DNA of 56,548 bases from JAOUEE01 sp051011595 (GCA_051011595.1 JBPCTQ010000377.1:1-56548); one strand, 5' to 3'. Positions 15,798 to 24,051 are shown, numbered from the stretch's first letter. The notes: generated by a model from the sequence alone, not told the origin. Translations and numbers: made by a program.

Positions 15798-16631
15798 GTG
15801 GCTGACCGAGACGACGAGTTCCTGACCATCGGAGCGTTCGCGCACCGCACGGGCCTCACCGCCAAGGCGCTGCGTATCTACGACGACATCGGGCTGTTGC
15901 CCCCCGCCGCGGTGGACCCCTCCTCGGGCTACCGCTTCTACGGGACCGATCAAGTACGTGCGGCCCGCCTGATCGGCATGCTCCGCGGGCTGGATCTCGG
16001 TCTCGACGAGATCGCCCTGGTCGTCGCCGATCACGACGACGACCGCGACCGGGCCGTCGCCCGGCTGGGGCAACACCTCGACGCGCTGGAGGCCGACCAC
16101 TCCAGCCGCCGGGTGCTCGTGCGCCACATCGAGTCGTTCCTACGAGAGGACCACCAACTGATGTTCACCATCTCGACCCGGCACGTTCCCGCCCAGCGGG
16201 TCATGTCGATACAGCGCCGCCTCCGGGCGCCCCAGACCGACGCCTTCGTGGCCGAGGCCAAGGCCGCCTTCGCCGAACACCTCGGTGTTCGTGAACCGAC
16301 GGGCCCGTTCACCGTGGTGTTCCACGGCATCGTCGATCATGAGAGCGACGGCCCCATCGAGGCGATCCTCGGTTGCCCCGACGACGTGATGCCGAGCGAG
16401 GCCATCGGTGTTCGCACCGAGCCGGCCCATGATGAGGCCTTCACCACGATCACCAAGGCTCAGTGGGACTTCCCGGCCATCCTGGCCGCCTACGACGCGG
16501 TGGCCTGCTCGCCCGAAGCGGTGGCCCGGCCCGACAGCGGCCTCTCGTGTCGCGAGGTCTACGTGGCCGAGCCCGACGACATCGGCAGCGACGACTTCAT
16601 CTGCGACATCGCCTTTCCTCTCGGCGAGTAG
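15798..16631 (+). CDS. MerR-family regulator with C-terminal effector-binding domain
   Basis: A MerR-type activator of about 277 residues. The winged-helix part (FLTIGAFAHRTGLTAKALRIYDDIGLLPPAAVDPSSGYRFYG split over helices) is followed by a dimerisation helix and a GyrI-like effector-binding domain (VMSIQRRLRAPQTDAFVAEA, TVVFHGIVDHESDGPIEAILG), as in BltR/TipA-type regulators. GTG 15798 is chosen because it sits seven bases after the -10 of a MerR-type promoter; an upstream GTG at 15747 would place the operator inside the coding region. Probably autoregulated and controlling the divergent dioxygenase. Confidence 0.85.
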   Translation: MADRDDEFLTIGAFAHRTGLTAKALRIYDDIGLLPPAAVDPSSGYRFYGTDQVRAARLIGMLRGLDLGLDEIALVVADHDDDRDRAVARLGQHLDALEADHSSRRVLVRHIESFLREDHQLMFTISTRHVPAQRVMSIQRRLRAPQTDAFVAEAKAAFAEHLGVREPTGPFTVVFHGIVDHESDGPIEAILGCPDDVMPSEAIGVRTEPAHDEAFTTITKAQWDFPAILAAYDAVACSPEAVARPDSGLSCREVYVAEPDDIGSDDFICDIAFPLGE

Positions 16632-17208
16632 CGACCGCCGGACTGGGATGCAGCGGGTTTGGCGCCGACACCCGTGTCGGGGGGCGCCGGGGTCGATGGG
16701 GGATCGAGGCCTCGGTCCTCGGCCGACCAGGACAGCGGCGCCCGACCGTGAATGAGTGACCGCGATGCTGAGTCGTCGGTGGTGGCGGGTCCGAGCGGCG
16801 CGACCACACCAGCGCTCCGCTCACCGATGTGGGTATGACCGCCGGGTGTTCACCGTCACCACGCAGCACGGCGACGACGGCTCGAACGATGTCGCGCAGA
16901 TCCGATCGCCAGCCTCGGTCGTCGAGTCGGTGTTGCCGATCGGTGGGGTGCACCCGATGGATGGTTCCGTACATGTTGATGCTCACTGTTCACAGAAGGG
17001 ACGCGCGGACGCGTCGGGGATCGCCGCCGAGGTCACCTGATCAGTGAGTGATCAACATGGCTGTCACGGTAGCCACCATGGCGGTGTCGGTCCTGTGAAT
17101 TTCGTCGCGTCCGTATGGCCGCTCTCGCGCGAGCCGAGCTCACTCGCTGCGATCAGCTCGACCTTGAGGTCGCGCGGTGCTGCTTTCGATGTGGGGAGCG
17201 CCGGGCCG
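16632..17208. other. 577-base region without a supported gene
   Basis: Several short ORFs exist on both strands but all become Arg/Pro-rich low-complexity sequence and none shows a family pattern. A minus-strand segment (16986-16800) reads somewhat like protein before degenerating, so a decayed gene is possible. Two TGATCA palindromes one helical turn apart (17038-17043, 17049-17054) are the only clear regulatory-like signal. Confidence 0.5.
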
Positions 17209-18114
17209 CTACGCGTCGGGATCGTCGACGGCCAGACGCTCGAAGTAGCTCCGCAGCGTGGTGGTGCCCAGCGGGGGTCCCACACCATCGACTTCACCGG
17301 CGACCACGATGAACTGGGCCAGGTCGCCGAACTGTTTCGACAGCACTCGTACACCCTTGACCAGCCCGCGAGCCGCCCACATCGGGATGACTGTGATCTT
17401 GGGTGGTTTGCCAACGACATCGAACGCCAGCTCCGCCGCTTCGCGCTGGGTCATGACCTCGGGACCGCCGGCTTCGACCTCGAGCTTGTTGCCCTCGGCG
17501 ACGTCGACGCAGACGTGGGCCAGGTCGCGGCCGTGGATGGGGCTCATCTTGTTGGTTCCGTCGCCCACGAGGAACGAACGGCCCCGCTTGGCCATGGACA
17601 ACAACACGCCCATGTCGGAGAAGTAGCCGCAGGGCCGCACGATCCCGTACTCGAGGCCCGACGACCGCAGCTCGTCGACCACCCGTTCGTGGGCCGCGGT
17701 GATGGCCAGGCCGGAGAGGTCGGGAGTGTCTGCGCCCTGCATCGACACATAGACGAACTTCTCGACTCCGCTCGCGACGGCCAGCTCGATCAGCCTGTGA
17801 TTGCACGCGTAGTCGACCTCTTCGAAGGTGAGACCGTCGCGCTGGCGCGAGATGCCGACACTGGAGAAGACAATGTCGATGCCGTCCATGAGGCCGGTGA
17901 GTGTGGTGGGATCGGTGAGCTCGCCGACGAACACCTCGTCGACGTCATCGTCGCTGATGCCTGGTGCGGTGAATGGGCCGGGCTCGCCAAGACGCCCCTG
18001 GTCGCGGGTGAGCGCCCGCACCCAGTAGCCCCGCTGTTTGAACGCCTCGACGACGAACTTCCCCAGGTAGCCCGTGGCCCCAGCGACCAACACTCGTTTG
18101 TCGCTGTTGGTCAT
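17209..18114 (-). CDS. NmrA-like atypical short-chain dehydrogenase/epimerase
   Basis: A 301-residue Rossmann-fold protein with the NAD(P)-binding motif VLVAGATGYLGKFVVEAF at residues 8-25, LTRDQGRL after the second strand, and KFVYVSMQGAD. The classical Tyr-x3-Lys pair is not evident, typical of atypical SDRs such as NmrA-like or complex I assembly NDUFA9-like proteins. The C-terminal half (FIVVAGEVDGVGPPLGTTTL) may bind a ligand. GGAAGGAC upstream of ATG 18114 is the ribosome-binding site. Role unknown. Confidence 0.85.
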   Translation of the reverse strand: MTNSDKRVLVAGATGYLGKFVVEAFKQRGYWVRALTRDQGRLGEPGPFTAPGISDDDVDEVFVGELTDPTTLTGLMDGIDIVFSSVGISRQRDGLTFEEVDYACNHRLIELAVASGVEKFVYVSMQGADTPDLSGLAITAAHERVVDELRSSGLEYGIVRPCGYFSDMGVLLSMAKRGRSFLVGDGTNKMSPIHGRDLAHVCVDVAEGNKLEVEAGGPEVMTQREAAELAFDVVGKPPKITVIPMWAARGLVKGVRVLSKQFGDLAQFIVVAGEVDGVGPPLGTTTLRSYFERLAVDDPDA

Positions 18115-18193
18115 CGGTGTCCTTCCGGCAAGGTGTTGTGTGGCGGTGCTGATGCGACGATGTCCAAAACGCTGAACGCGTGGTGGCGGCGAC

Positions 18194-18253
18194 GTGAGTG
18201 TCAGCGAACAAATCGATTCGGGCTTCGCTCGTCAGAACCGAAACCGACACCGG
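18194..18253. repeat. Imperfect direct repeat, copy A
   Basis: GTGAGTGTCAGCGA... to ...GTCAGAACCGAAACCG matches 18360-18419 with about 80 percent identity and one indel. The 302-base gap 18115-18416 between the SDR gene and tRNA-Ser contains these two copies and no gene. Confidence 0.6.
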
Positions 18254-18359
18254 TCTGGCGAGACAACGTTCGACCCTCGAGCGGCAACGTCAGGCTATAC
18301 CGCAGTGGCCAGGCCAAAGCATCCCGGTCTACCCCGAGGCGCGGTGTGGCAGTGATGTT

Positions 18360-18419
18360 GTGAGCGTCAGCGAGCAACTCTGTTAGGGCTTCGGTTCGTC
18401 AGAACCGAGACCGGCGCGG
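18360..18419. repeat. Imperfect direct repeat, copy B, with hairpin beside tRNA-Ser
   Basis: Second copy of the 60-base repeat at 18194. It contains a perfect hairpin CGGTTC-GTCA-GAACCG (18392-18407), which lies ten bases past the 3' end of the minus-strand tRNA-Ser gene and may end its transcript or assist 3' processing. Confidence 0.6.
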
Positions 18420-18501
18420 AGGGAGGGGGATTCGAACCCCCGGGACCTTGCGGCCCGCTGGTTTTCAAGACCAGTGCAATCGTCCGCTCTGCCATCCCTC
18501 C
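18417..18501 (-). tRNA. tRNA-Ser (anticodon TGA)
   Basis: An 85-nt class II tRNA on the minus strand: acceptor GGAGGGA/TCCCTCC, anticodon stem CTGGT/ACCAG around CTTGAAA (anticodon TGA), long variable arm GCGGGCCGCAAGGTCCC, and T-arm GGGGGTTCGAATCCCCC. CCA is not encoded. Confidence 0.95.
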
Positions 18502-18527
18502 GAGCGTGGAGGGTAGCGGTTGCGCCC

Positions 18528-18585
18528 GGCGATCTGTCAGCCCTCACGCGCGCCAGGCGCGCGCAATCGCAGCAATTTCGCCGAG
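18528..18585. repeat. 58-base direct repeat, left copy flanking the GGDEF-EAL gene
   Basis: Runs from GGCGATCTGTCAG to GCAATTTCGCCGAG and is identical at 53 of 58 positions to 21280-21337. It holds the hairpin CGCGCGCC-A-GGCGCGCG. It lies six bases beyond the stop of the GGDEF-EAL gene. Confidence 0.8.
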
Positions 18586-18591
18586 CGGGAC

Positions 18592-21102
18592 TCAGCGGTC
18601 GGCTGGTCGGCTGGCCATGTTGTAGGTGGTCAGCTCGGCCTCATCGAACTGCGGCCACAACAACTCGGCTACCTGTTCGGCTGGTTGGGGCCGGGCGAAC
18701 AGGTATCCCTGCGCGAACCGACAGTGCAGGTTGCGCAGGGCGGTGAGTTGCTCGTCGGTTTCGATCCCCTCGGCCACCACCTCGATGCCCAGGTCCCTCC
18801 CCAGACCCAGCACCAGTGAAACGATCGAGGATTCGGCCCCACCGTTCTCCAGCTCGGTCATGAACGACCGGTCGATCTTCACCACGTCGATGGGGAACTG
18901 GCGTAGGTAGGTGAGCGAGCTGTACCCCGTCCCGAAGTCGTCGACGGCAATCGAGAAGCCGACCTGGCGGAGTTTGTGCAGGTTGAAGACCGAGGTCTCG
19001 AGGTCCGAGCTCAGCGCCGTCTCGGTGAGCTCGAGGGTGATGAGTGATGCGTTGGCGCCGGTGTCGGCCAGCATGTGCTCGATGGCCTGCACACAGTCGG
19101 TCTGGCTGAGTTCCCGGGCCGACAGGTTCACCGTCAGGCGCAGCGGCGTGTCCGGATGGGCGTTCATCCATGCGACCTGCTGGGTGCAGACACGGTGGAA
19201 CACGGTGCGACCGATCGGCACGATCAGGCCGGAATCCTCGGCGATGGCGATGAACTCCTGCGGGCTGACCGGCCCGTGACCGGGTCGATCCCAGCGCGAC
19301 AGCGCTTCCAACCCCACGATCTCGCCGGTGGAGATGTCGACGATGGGCTGGTAGTGCACGTCCATCTCGCCACTCACGGCCGCCTCTCGTAGTGCACACT
19401 CGACCTCGTGGCGGGCCTTGACCCAGCTGCCCATTTCGGAATCGAACAGGACGGTTCTGTTGCGGCCGCTCGATTTGGCCCGGTACATGGCGACGTCGGC
19501 ATCGGAGATGATCGAATCCGGTGTGGTCCCCTCGGCGGCGATGGCGATGCCGATGCTGCAGGCGACGTGTTCGGAGTGGCCGTCGACCACGAAGATCTCC
19601 GAGAGTGCGTCGTGGATGCGACGGGCCAGGTTCTCGGCCTGTGTCGGGCCGACGTCGGGGCAGAGGACCACGAACTCGTCGCCGCCGAAACGAGCGACCA
19701 CGTCGTCGGGTCCGATGGCGGCTTCCAGCCGACTGGCCGCCTGAATCAGCAATTGATCCCCGAAGGCGTGGCCCCGTGAGTCGTTGACCAGTTTGAACTG
19801 GTCGAGATCGATGAACAGCACACTCACCGATGACGACGGCCCGGCCAGCACCGCCTCGAGTCGTTCTCGGAGGTGGGATCGGTTGGCCAGGCCGGTCAAG
19901 TTGTCGTGGGCCGCTTGATGGCGCAGACGTTGTTCGCCGGCCGTGAGACGGGCATTGAGCTCCTCGACCTCGATGCGACGGCTGGTATCGGCGGCGGAGG
20001 CTTCCAGCAGCTCGTCGGTCATGGTGTTGACGGCAGAGGCCAGGTCACCCAGCTCGTCGGACCGTCGCACCTGCGCCCGGCGGCTGCGATCACCGCCGGC
20101 CACGGCCACCGCGGCCGCGGTGACCTCGCCAATCGGTCGCCACACCCTCCGACCGATGGCCAGCGAGATGATCAAGACGAAGAAGACGGCGGCCGCCACG
20201 GTGAGCGCGACGGTTCGTTGGAAGTGATCGACCCCCGCCAACGCCTCGGCCCGATCGATCTTGACGACCACGCCCCATCCGGTGACATCGACCTGTCTGG
20301 TCACGGCCAAGACGTCGGCGTCGCGGTAGTCCACCGTGTCGCCGAACCGCCCCTCTTCCCCTGCCATCGCCAAGGTGATGGGGGCGTTCGTCATCGTGTT
20401 GGGCACGGTCACGTTCAACACGGCGTCGGGGGCGAACCGAAGCGGAGCGATGAACTGAGCGCCCTCCGGCGTGGGCTGGGCAATGCTGGTCTCGCCGGTC
20501 CGGTTGAGACCCTGGTAGTCGGTGGCCAGCTCGGTGATCCCGCTGGCATCGGTCTCGATCGTCACCGTTCCGATGCGGACACCGTCGACCACAACTGGAG
20601 AGTTGGTCACGGCGGTGGGTGACCCGTCGGGTCCTTCGATGATCAGGCTGGAGTAGTCGCTGGCCAGGGGATCCAGCCCGAACCCCATGTAGCGCTCGGT
20701 GGCCGCGGGATCGACCGTGGCCAACACCGTCTCACCCACCCCGTGGAGGCAGATGTTCACGAGCCGGTCCGAGGAGGTCATGGCCGCGGCCAACAACGCT
20801 TCGATCTGAGCGACACTGGTCGGGTCGCCGTCGGCATGGGCCAGCAGGGCGGCTCGTAGTTGGTCGCTGCTGCCCAGCAGACCACTCAGTTCCTGGTCGG
20901 CTGCGACGACACTGTCGAGGTGGGCCACCTGGGCCGAAGCCATACCTTCGAGGGTGGTGTAGGCATCCTCGATGGCCACTTCGCGCTGGCGCTGCATCGA
21001 GACCGCGGCCAGGACGAGAAGAGGCAGCACGGCGACGACGATGACGCCGGCAACCAGGCGAATCCTGGTGGTGAGGCGATATCTGTTTCGTGGTGACGCC
21101 AT
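18592..21102 (-). CDS. Membrane-bound GGDEF-EAL cyclic-di-GMP turnover protein
   Basis: An 836-residue inner-membrane sensor. A first membrane helix (residues 16-35), a Cache-like extracytoplasmic sensor (36-295), a second helix (298-317), HAMP (318-370), GGDEF (about 395-550) and EAL (about 565-815) follow in order. The cyclase signature FGGDEF (472-477) is intact but no RxxD inhibitory site is seen. The phosphodiesterase motifs EAL (599-601), NLSARELSQ, ELTETAL, DDFGTGYSSL, KIDRS and AEGIET are also intact, so both activities are possible. AAGGA precedes ATG 21102. A perfect 14-base palindrome lies just upstream, and 58-base direct repeats flank the gene. Confidence 0.93.
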   Translation of the reverse strand: MASPRNRYRLTTRIRLVAGVIVVAVLPLLVLAAVSMQRQREVAIEDAYTTLEGMASAQVAHLDSVVAADQELSGLLGSSDQLRAALLAHADGDPTSVAQIEALLAAAMTSSDRLVNICLHGVGETVLATVDPAATERYMGFGLDPLASDYSSLIIEGPDGSPTAVTNSPVVVDGVRIGTVTIETDASGITELATDYQGLNRTGETSIAQPTPEGAQFIAPLRFAPDAVLNVTVPNTMTNAPITLAMAGEEGRFGDTVDYRDADVLAVTRQVDVTGWGVVVKIDRAEALAGVDHFQRTVALTVAAAVFFVLIISLAIGRRVWRPIGEVTAAAVAVAGGDRSRRAQVRRSDELGDLASAVNTMTDELLEASAADTSRRIEVEELNARLTAGEQRLRHQAAHDNLTGLANRSHLRERLEAVLAGPSSSVSVLFIDLDQFKLVNDSRGHAFGDQLLIQAASRLEAAIGPDDVVARFGGDEFVVLCPDVGPTQAENLARRIHDALSEIFVVDGHSEHVACSIGIAIAAEGTTPDSIISDADVAMYRAKSSGRNRTVLFDSEMGSWVKARHEVECALREAAVSGEMDVHYQPIVDISTGEIVGLEALSRWDRPGHGPVSPQEFIAIAEDSGLIVPIGRTVFHRVCTQQVAWMNAHPDTPLRLTVNLSARELSQTDCVQAIEHMLADTGANASLITLELTETALSSDLETSVFNLHKLRQVGFSIAVDDFGTGYSSLTYLRQFPIDVVKIDRSFMTELENGGAESSIVSLVLGLGRDLGIEVVAEGIETDEQLTALRNLHCRFAQGYLFARPQPAEQVAELLWPQFDEAELTTYNMASRPADR

Positions 21103-21123
21103 GGCGAGGTCCTTCTGGGGTGA

Positions 21124-21137
21124 TCACATCGATGTGA
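21124..21137. promoter_or_regulatory. Perfect 14-base palindrome upstream of the GGDEF-EAL gene
   Basis: TCACATCGATGTGA is a perfect inverted repeat 21 bases before the minus-strand ATG at 21102, between any promoter and the ribosome-binding site. Its position suits a repressor operator. The half-site resembles CRP-family sites in inverted order. Confidence 0.45.
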
Positions 21138-21279
21138 CCGGCGAAGAACGTCGGTTTCGCCACTGACTCCTCCGACGGTCAGGCGACCAGGTTTCGACCA
21201 TCGGGATCAACGTCTCGTTCAACTCGAGCTGTTGGTCTCTTCTTCGGAAGGATCGACCCGGGACTTGAGAGCCGCCCCG

Positions 21280-21337
21280 GGCGATCTGTCAGTCCTGACG
21301 CGCGCCAGGCGCGCGTGATCGCAGCAATTTCGCTGAG
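21280..21337. repeat. 58-base direct repeat, right copy flanking the GGDEF-EAL gene
   Basis: Same orientation and 53/58 identity with 18528-18585, separated by 2752 bases. In this copy the palindrome ACGCGCGCC-A-GGCGCGCGT has perfect nine-base arms and a second small stem GTCAG-TC-CTGAC. It ends 13 bases before the TACGAT box upstream of the HD-domain gene. Confidence 0.8.
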
Positions 21338-21377
21338 GGCGCCGACGGCGTACGATCGGGGCGACCCAGGAGTGTGC

Positions 21378-21944
21378 ATGACCGACATCGATGCCCCCGC
21401 CGCCAAGGCCACCTTCACCTCGTTCGAGGAGTCCACTCAGGAGGACTGGCAGAAGATCATCCCGCAGTTGGCCGTCACCCAGAGCCTGGTGGCCGACCGG
21501 GTGCTCGACTTGTTGGGTCACCTCGAACACGACCACGGGGGTTTCCCGGTCAGCCGGCTCGAACACAGCCTCCAGACCGCCACGCGGGCCGAACGCGACG
21601 GCCGCGACGACGAATACGTCATCTGCGCTCTCATCCACGACATCGGCGACACGCTGGCCCCGTACAACCACCCGGCCATCGCTGCCGACATCCTGCAGCC
21701 CTTCGCGTCGGAGGCCAACCAGTGGATGGTGCAGCACCACGGCATCTTCCAGGGGTACTACTTCTGGCACTACATCGGCGCCGACCGCAACACCCGTGAC
21801 GCCTACGCCGACTCGCCGTACTACGGCCAGACCGAAGAGTTCTGCGCCAAGTACGACCAGACGGCCTTCGACCCCGAGTACAAGAGCGAACCCCTCGAGC
21901 ACTACGAACCCCTGGTTCGCGAATACTTCGCACCTCGTTGGTGA
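21378..21944 (+). CDS. HD-domain protein, PhnZ-like (possible mixed-valent diiron oxygenase)
   Basis: A 188-residue HD-superfamily protein. Metal ligand candidates are His63 (LEHSLQTATRAERDG), His87-Asp88 (CALIHDIGD), His98 (PYNHPAIAADILQPF), His120/121 (WMVQHHGIFQGYY) and Asp160. The LIHDIGD-x-LAPYNH and FQGYYFWHYIG segments resemble PhnZ/myo-inositol-oxygenase-like HD oxygenases more than nucleotide phosphohydrolases. ATG 21378 has AGGAG five bases upstream and TACGAT as a -10 box at 21351. The substrate is unknown; no phosphonate genes are nearby. An ordinary phosphohydrolase cannot be excluded. Confidence 0.8.
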   Translation: MTDIDAPAAKATFTSFEESTQEDWQKIIPQLAVTQSLVADRVLDLLGHLEHDHGGFPVSRLEHSLQTATRAERDGRDDEYVICALIHDIGDTLAPYNHPAIAADILQPFASEANQWMVQHHGIFQGYYFWHYIGADRNTRDAYADSPYYGQTEEFCAKYDQTAFDPEYKSEPLEHYEPLVREYFAPRW

Positions 21945-22010
21945 GCTGAACCGATTTGGGCTTCGGCCGGGGCGTCCGGCCGGCCGCGCGCCGTCTACAG
22001 TCGCGCCCCG

Positions 22011-22577
22011 ATGCTCCTCTCCGATCGCACCATCCGCGAAGCCATCGAGGCCGGCCGAATCGCCATCGAACCCTTCGATCCCACGTGTGTCCAGCCCTCG
22101 TCGGTCGATCTGCACCTCGACAACGAGTTCCTGGTCTTTCGCAACCACACTCGCCCTGTCATCGATGTCCGCCAGGATCTCAGCGACCTCACCGAAGCCG
22201 TCGAGGCCCACGAGGACCGACCGTTCATCCTCCACCCCGGCGAGTTCGTGCTCGGTTCCACCCTCGAGCGGGTGGCCCTGCCCGACGACCTGGTGGCTCG
22301 GCTCGAGGGCAAGAGCAGCCTCGGACGCCTGGGGCTGCTGATCCACTCGACCGCCGGCTTCGTCGACGCCGGCTGGGATGGACAGCTCACCCTCGAGCTG
22401 TCGAACGTGGCCAACCTGCCCATCACTCTCTATCCGGGCATGAAGATCGGTCAGATCTCGTTCGTGCAGATGACCACCGCAGCCGACAACCCCTACGGGT
22501 CGTCCGAGGTGGGGTCGAAGTACCAGGGCCAGCAAGGGCCGCGGCCCAGCCGCTACTGGGAGAACTTCACCGGCTGA
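22011..22577 (+). CDS. dcd: dCTP deaminase (possibly dUMP-forming, bifunctional)
   Basis: A 188-residue deoxycytidine triphosphate deaminase supplying dUTP or dUMP for dTMP synthesis. The signatures PSSVDLHLDNEF, PGEFVLGSTLERV, GKSSLGRLGLLIHSTAGFVDAGWDGQLTLEL (in parts) and the C-terminal SKYQGQQGP are present, with the catalytic Glu in LTLELSN. Actinobacterial homologues are often bifunctional dCTP deaminase/dUTPases; the sequence alone does not settle this. A TACAGT box at 21996-22001 leaves a leader of only a few bases. Confidence 0.95.
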   Translation: MLLSDRTIREAIEAGRIAIEPFDPTCVQPSSVDLHLDNEFLVFRNHTRPVIDVRQDLSDLTEAVEAHEDRPFILHPGEFVLGSTLERVALPDDLVARLEGKSSLGRLGLLIHSTAGFVDAGWDGQLTLELSNVANLPITLYPGMKIGQISFVQMTTAADNPYGSSEVGSKYQGQQGPRPSRYWENFTG

Positions 22578-22580
22578 GGT

Positions 22581-23189
22581 TCACGGGGTGTCGCCCCGGG
22601 GTTCGAACACCTTGTGTTTGTTCTCCCACGGGAATGGCTGCTCGGGTTCGGGGATACCCAACAGGGTGCAGAAGGGCTGCCACGTCGGCGAGTCGGTGAT
22701 GTCGACCTCGACGAAGTCATCGCGACCCGCGAAGTACTCCCGCGCCGCCGACACGTGGCGTTTCCACTGCCGCCGCCAGCGTTTCTCGTCGACCTCCAGG
22801 AAGAAGCCGTCGTACTCACCGGCCGCCTTGCGGGCGATGTTGTTCTCGACATGGCGTCGCCGACTGTCGATCCAGGCGTCGATGGGCCGGACCGTCAACA
22901 CGAATCGACTGCCCGGGTACTGCTGGTCGAGCAGGGCGAAGTTCTTGGCCAACACCTCGATGTCGGAGAAGGCGTCGAAGGCGGGGTCCAGCCGGGTGAG
23001 CAGCGGCTCGCCGGCCTCGATGGACTTCTCGATCTCCATCCGGATGGATGGCCCGCCCCAGTGGAGGCTGGTGTAGCCCAGCACGGTCATGGCTTCGTGG
23101 AACGACGACGTGCCGGTCTTGTTGAGACCGATGCCGAACACGCGGGGACGCTCGGGTGAACCCCCGGCGGGCAGCGCCTCAACCGGCAT
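22581..23189 (-). CDS. P-loop sulfotransferase-family protein
   Basis: A 202-residue sulfotransferase. The 5'-phosphosulfate-binding loop is in FGIGLNKTGTSSFHEAM near the N-terminus, and the 3'-phosphate-binding region is RFVLTVRPIDAWIDSRRRH. It resembles the sulfotransferase_4-type family that transfers sulfate from PAPS, but the acceptor is unknown. ATG 23189 overlaps the stop of the next sulfotransferase gene by 11 bases, making it the last gene of the four-gene glycan operon. Confidence 0.85.
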   Translation of the reverse strand: MPVEALPAGGSPERPRVFGIGLNKTGTSSFHEAMTVLGYTSLHWGGPSIRMEIEKSIEAGEPLLTRLDPAFDAFSDIEVLAKNFALLDQQYPGSRFVLTVRPIDAWIDSRRRHVENNIARKAAGEYDGFFLEVDEKRWRRQWKRHVSAAREYFAGRDDFVEVDITDSPTWQPFCTLLGIPEPEQPFPWENKHKVFEPRGDTP

Positions 23190-24051
23190 GGGCCCAGTTC
23201 TCCAGCTCGTCGGTGGAGCCGTAGCCGGCGCGCGCCATGGTGGCGCCGGCGATGTCGACGAACGTCCGGCGTCGTTCGGAGTCCCACCCCAGCCAGTCAT
23301 CGTCGTCGGGTCGGCTGGGGTCCTGCTTCCAGCTGGAGTTGATGCGCTTCTTGCCGAAGAACCGCGCCGATCCGGGATGGGGTTCGAGACCGAGGAAGTC
23401 CTGGATGCGGGCGAACCCGGTTTCGGGGTCGGCGCTCAGCTCCTCGTTGTGGACCGAGATGCAGCGTTGCGGGTGGTCGGCGCCGAAGTCGAGGGCGGAA
23501 GCCACCCAGTGCGACCAGGTGCCGCACCCCTCTTCGAAGTCGTTGCTCCACTGCGGGATCTCGTTCGGTTGGGCGTTGGCCAGCTGTTCGTCGTCGAACT
23601 TGCGCTCGAAGTTGACCATCGACCGCACCACATGACGGCCGTCGCGCACGATGTGCACGAACGACGCCCCCGGGAACATCGCTGCCAACGTGCTCACCAT
23701 GGGGGTGTAGAGCGGGGTCTGGTCGATCCAGCGTTTGCCCTCGGCTCGGCTCGAGAACAGCGCGTTCATCCCCAGGCCGAGAAAGCCCAGGAACTCGTCG
23801 TGTTCGACCTTCTCGAACTCGACCCAACACGGCGTGACCCGGTTCATCTGGTTGTTCCACACCCGGCTCGGCTTGCCCCGCCCGAAGAAGTCGTGCAACA
23901 CGTACGACTCCTTGCCGACCCGCAGATCGGGATGGCGATTGAGCGACTGGGCCAACGCCGTGGTGCCCGAGCGCGGCGATCCGATCACGAACACCGGGTT
24001 CGGACAGATGCCCTCCATCTGGAGGTAGGGCTCGAGGTGGTCGCGGCTCAT
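23179..24051 (-). CDS. P-loop sulfotransferase
   Basis: A 290-residue PAPS-dependent sulfotransferase. The 5'-phosphosulfate loop is FVIGSPRSGTTALAQSLNRHP (residues 21-41) and the 3'-phosphate region FVHIVRDGRHVVRSMVNFE, both as in bacterial and animal carbohydrate sulfotransferases. The C-terminus has FFGKKRINSSWKQ, typical for the family. Start ATG overlaps the upstream stop (ATGA). Expected to act on a glycan made by the neighbouring glycosyltransferase. Confidence 0.9.
   Translation of the reverse strand: MSRDHLEPYLQMEGICPNPVFVIGSPRSGTTALAQSLNRHPDLRVGKESYVLHDFFGRGKPSRVWNNQMNRVTPCWVEFEKVEHDEFLGFLGLGMNALFSSRAEGKRWIDQTPLYTPMVSTLAAMFPGASFVHIVRDGRHVVRSMVNFERKFDDEQLANAQPNEIPQWSNDFEEGCGTWSHWVASALDFGADHPQRCISVHNEELSADPETGFARIQDFLGLEPHPGSARFFGKKRINSSWKQDPSRPDDDDWLGWDSERRRTFVDIAGATMARAGYGSTDELENWAHAG

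Noticed and set aside
16597..16986. 129-residue minus ORF in the gene-free region
   Set aside because: First 60 residues look protein-like but the rest is low-complexity Arg/Pro sequence running into the MerR gene; no ribosome-binding site or family.
18194..18419. CRISPR-like repeat
   Set aside because: Only two imperfect copies with a single long spacer and no cas genes.
21219..22535. Long minus ORF opposite the HD-domain and dcd genes
   Set aside because: Antisense shadow of two well-supported genes; composition is the Gly/Val/Asp-rich pattern typical of reverse frames in high-GC DNA.
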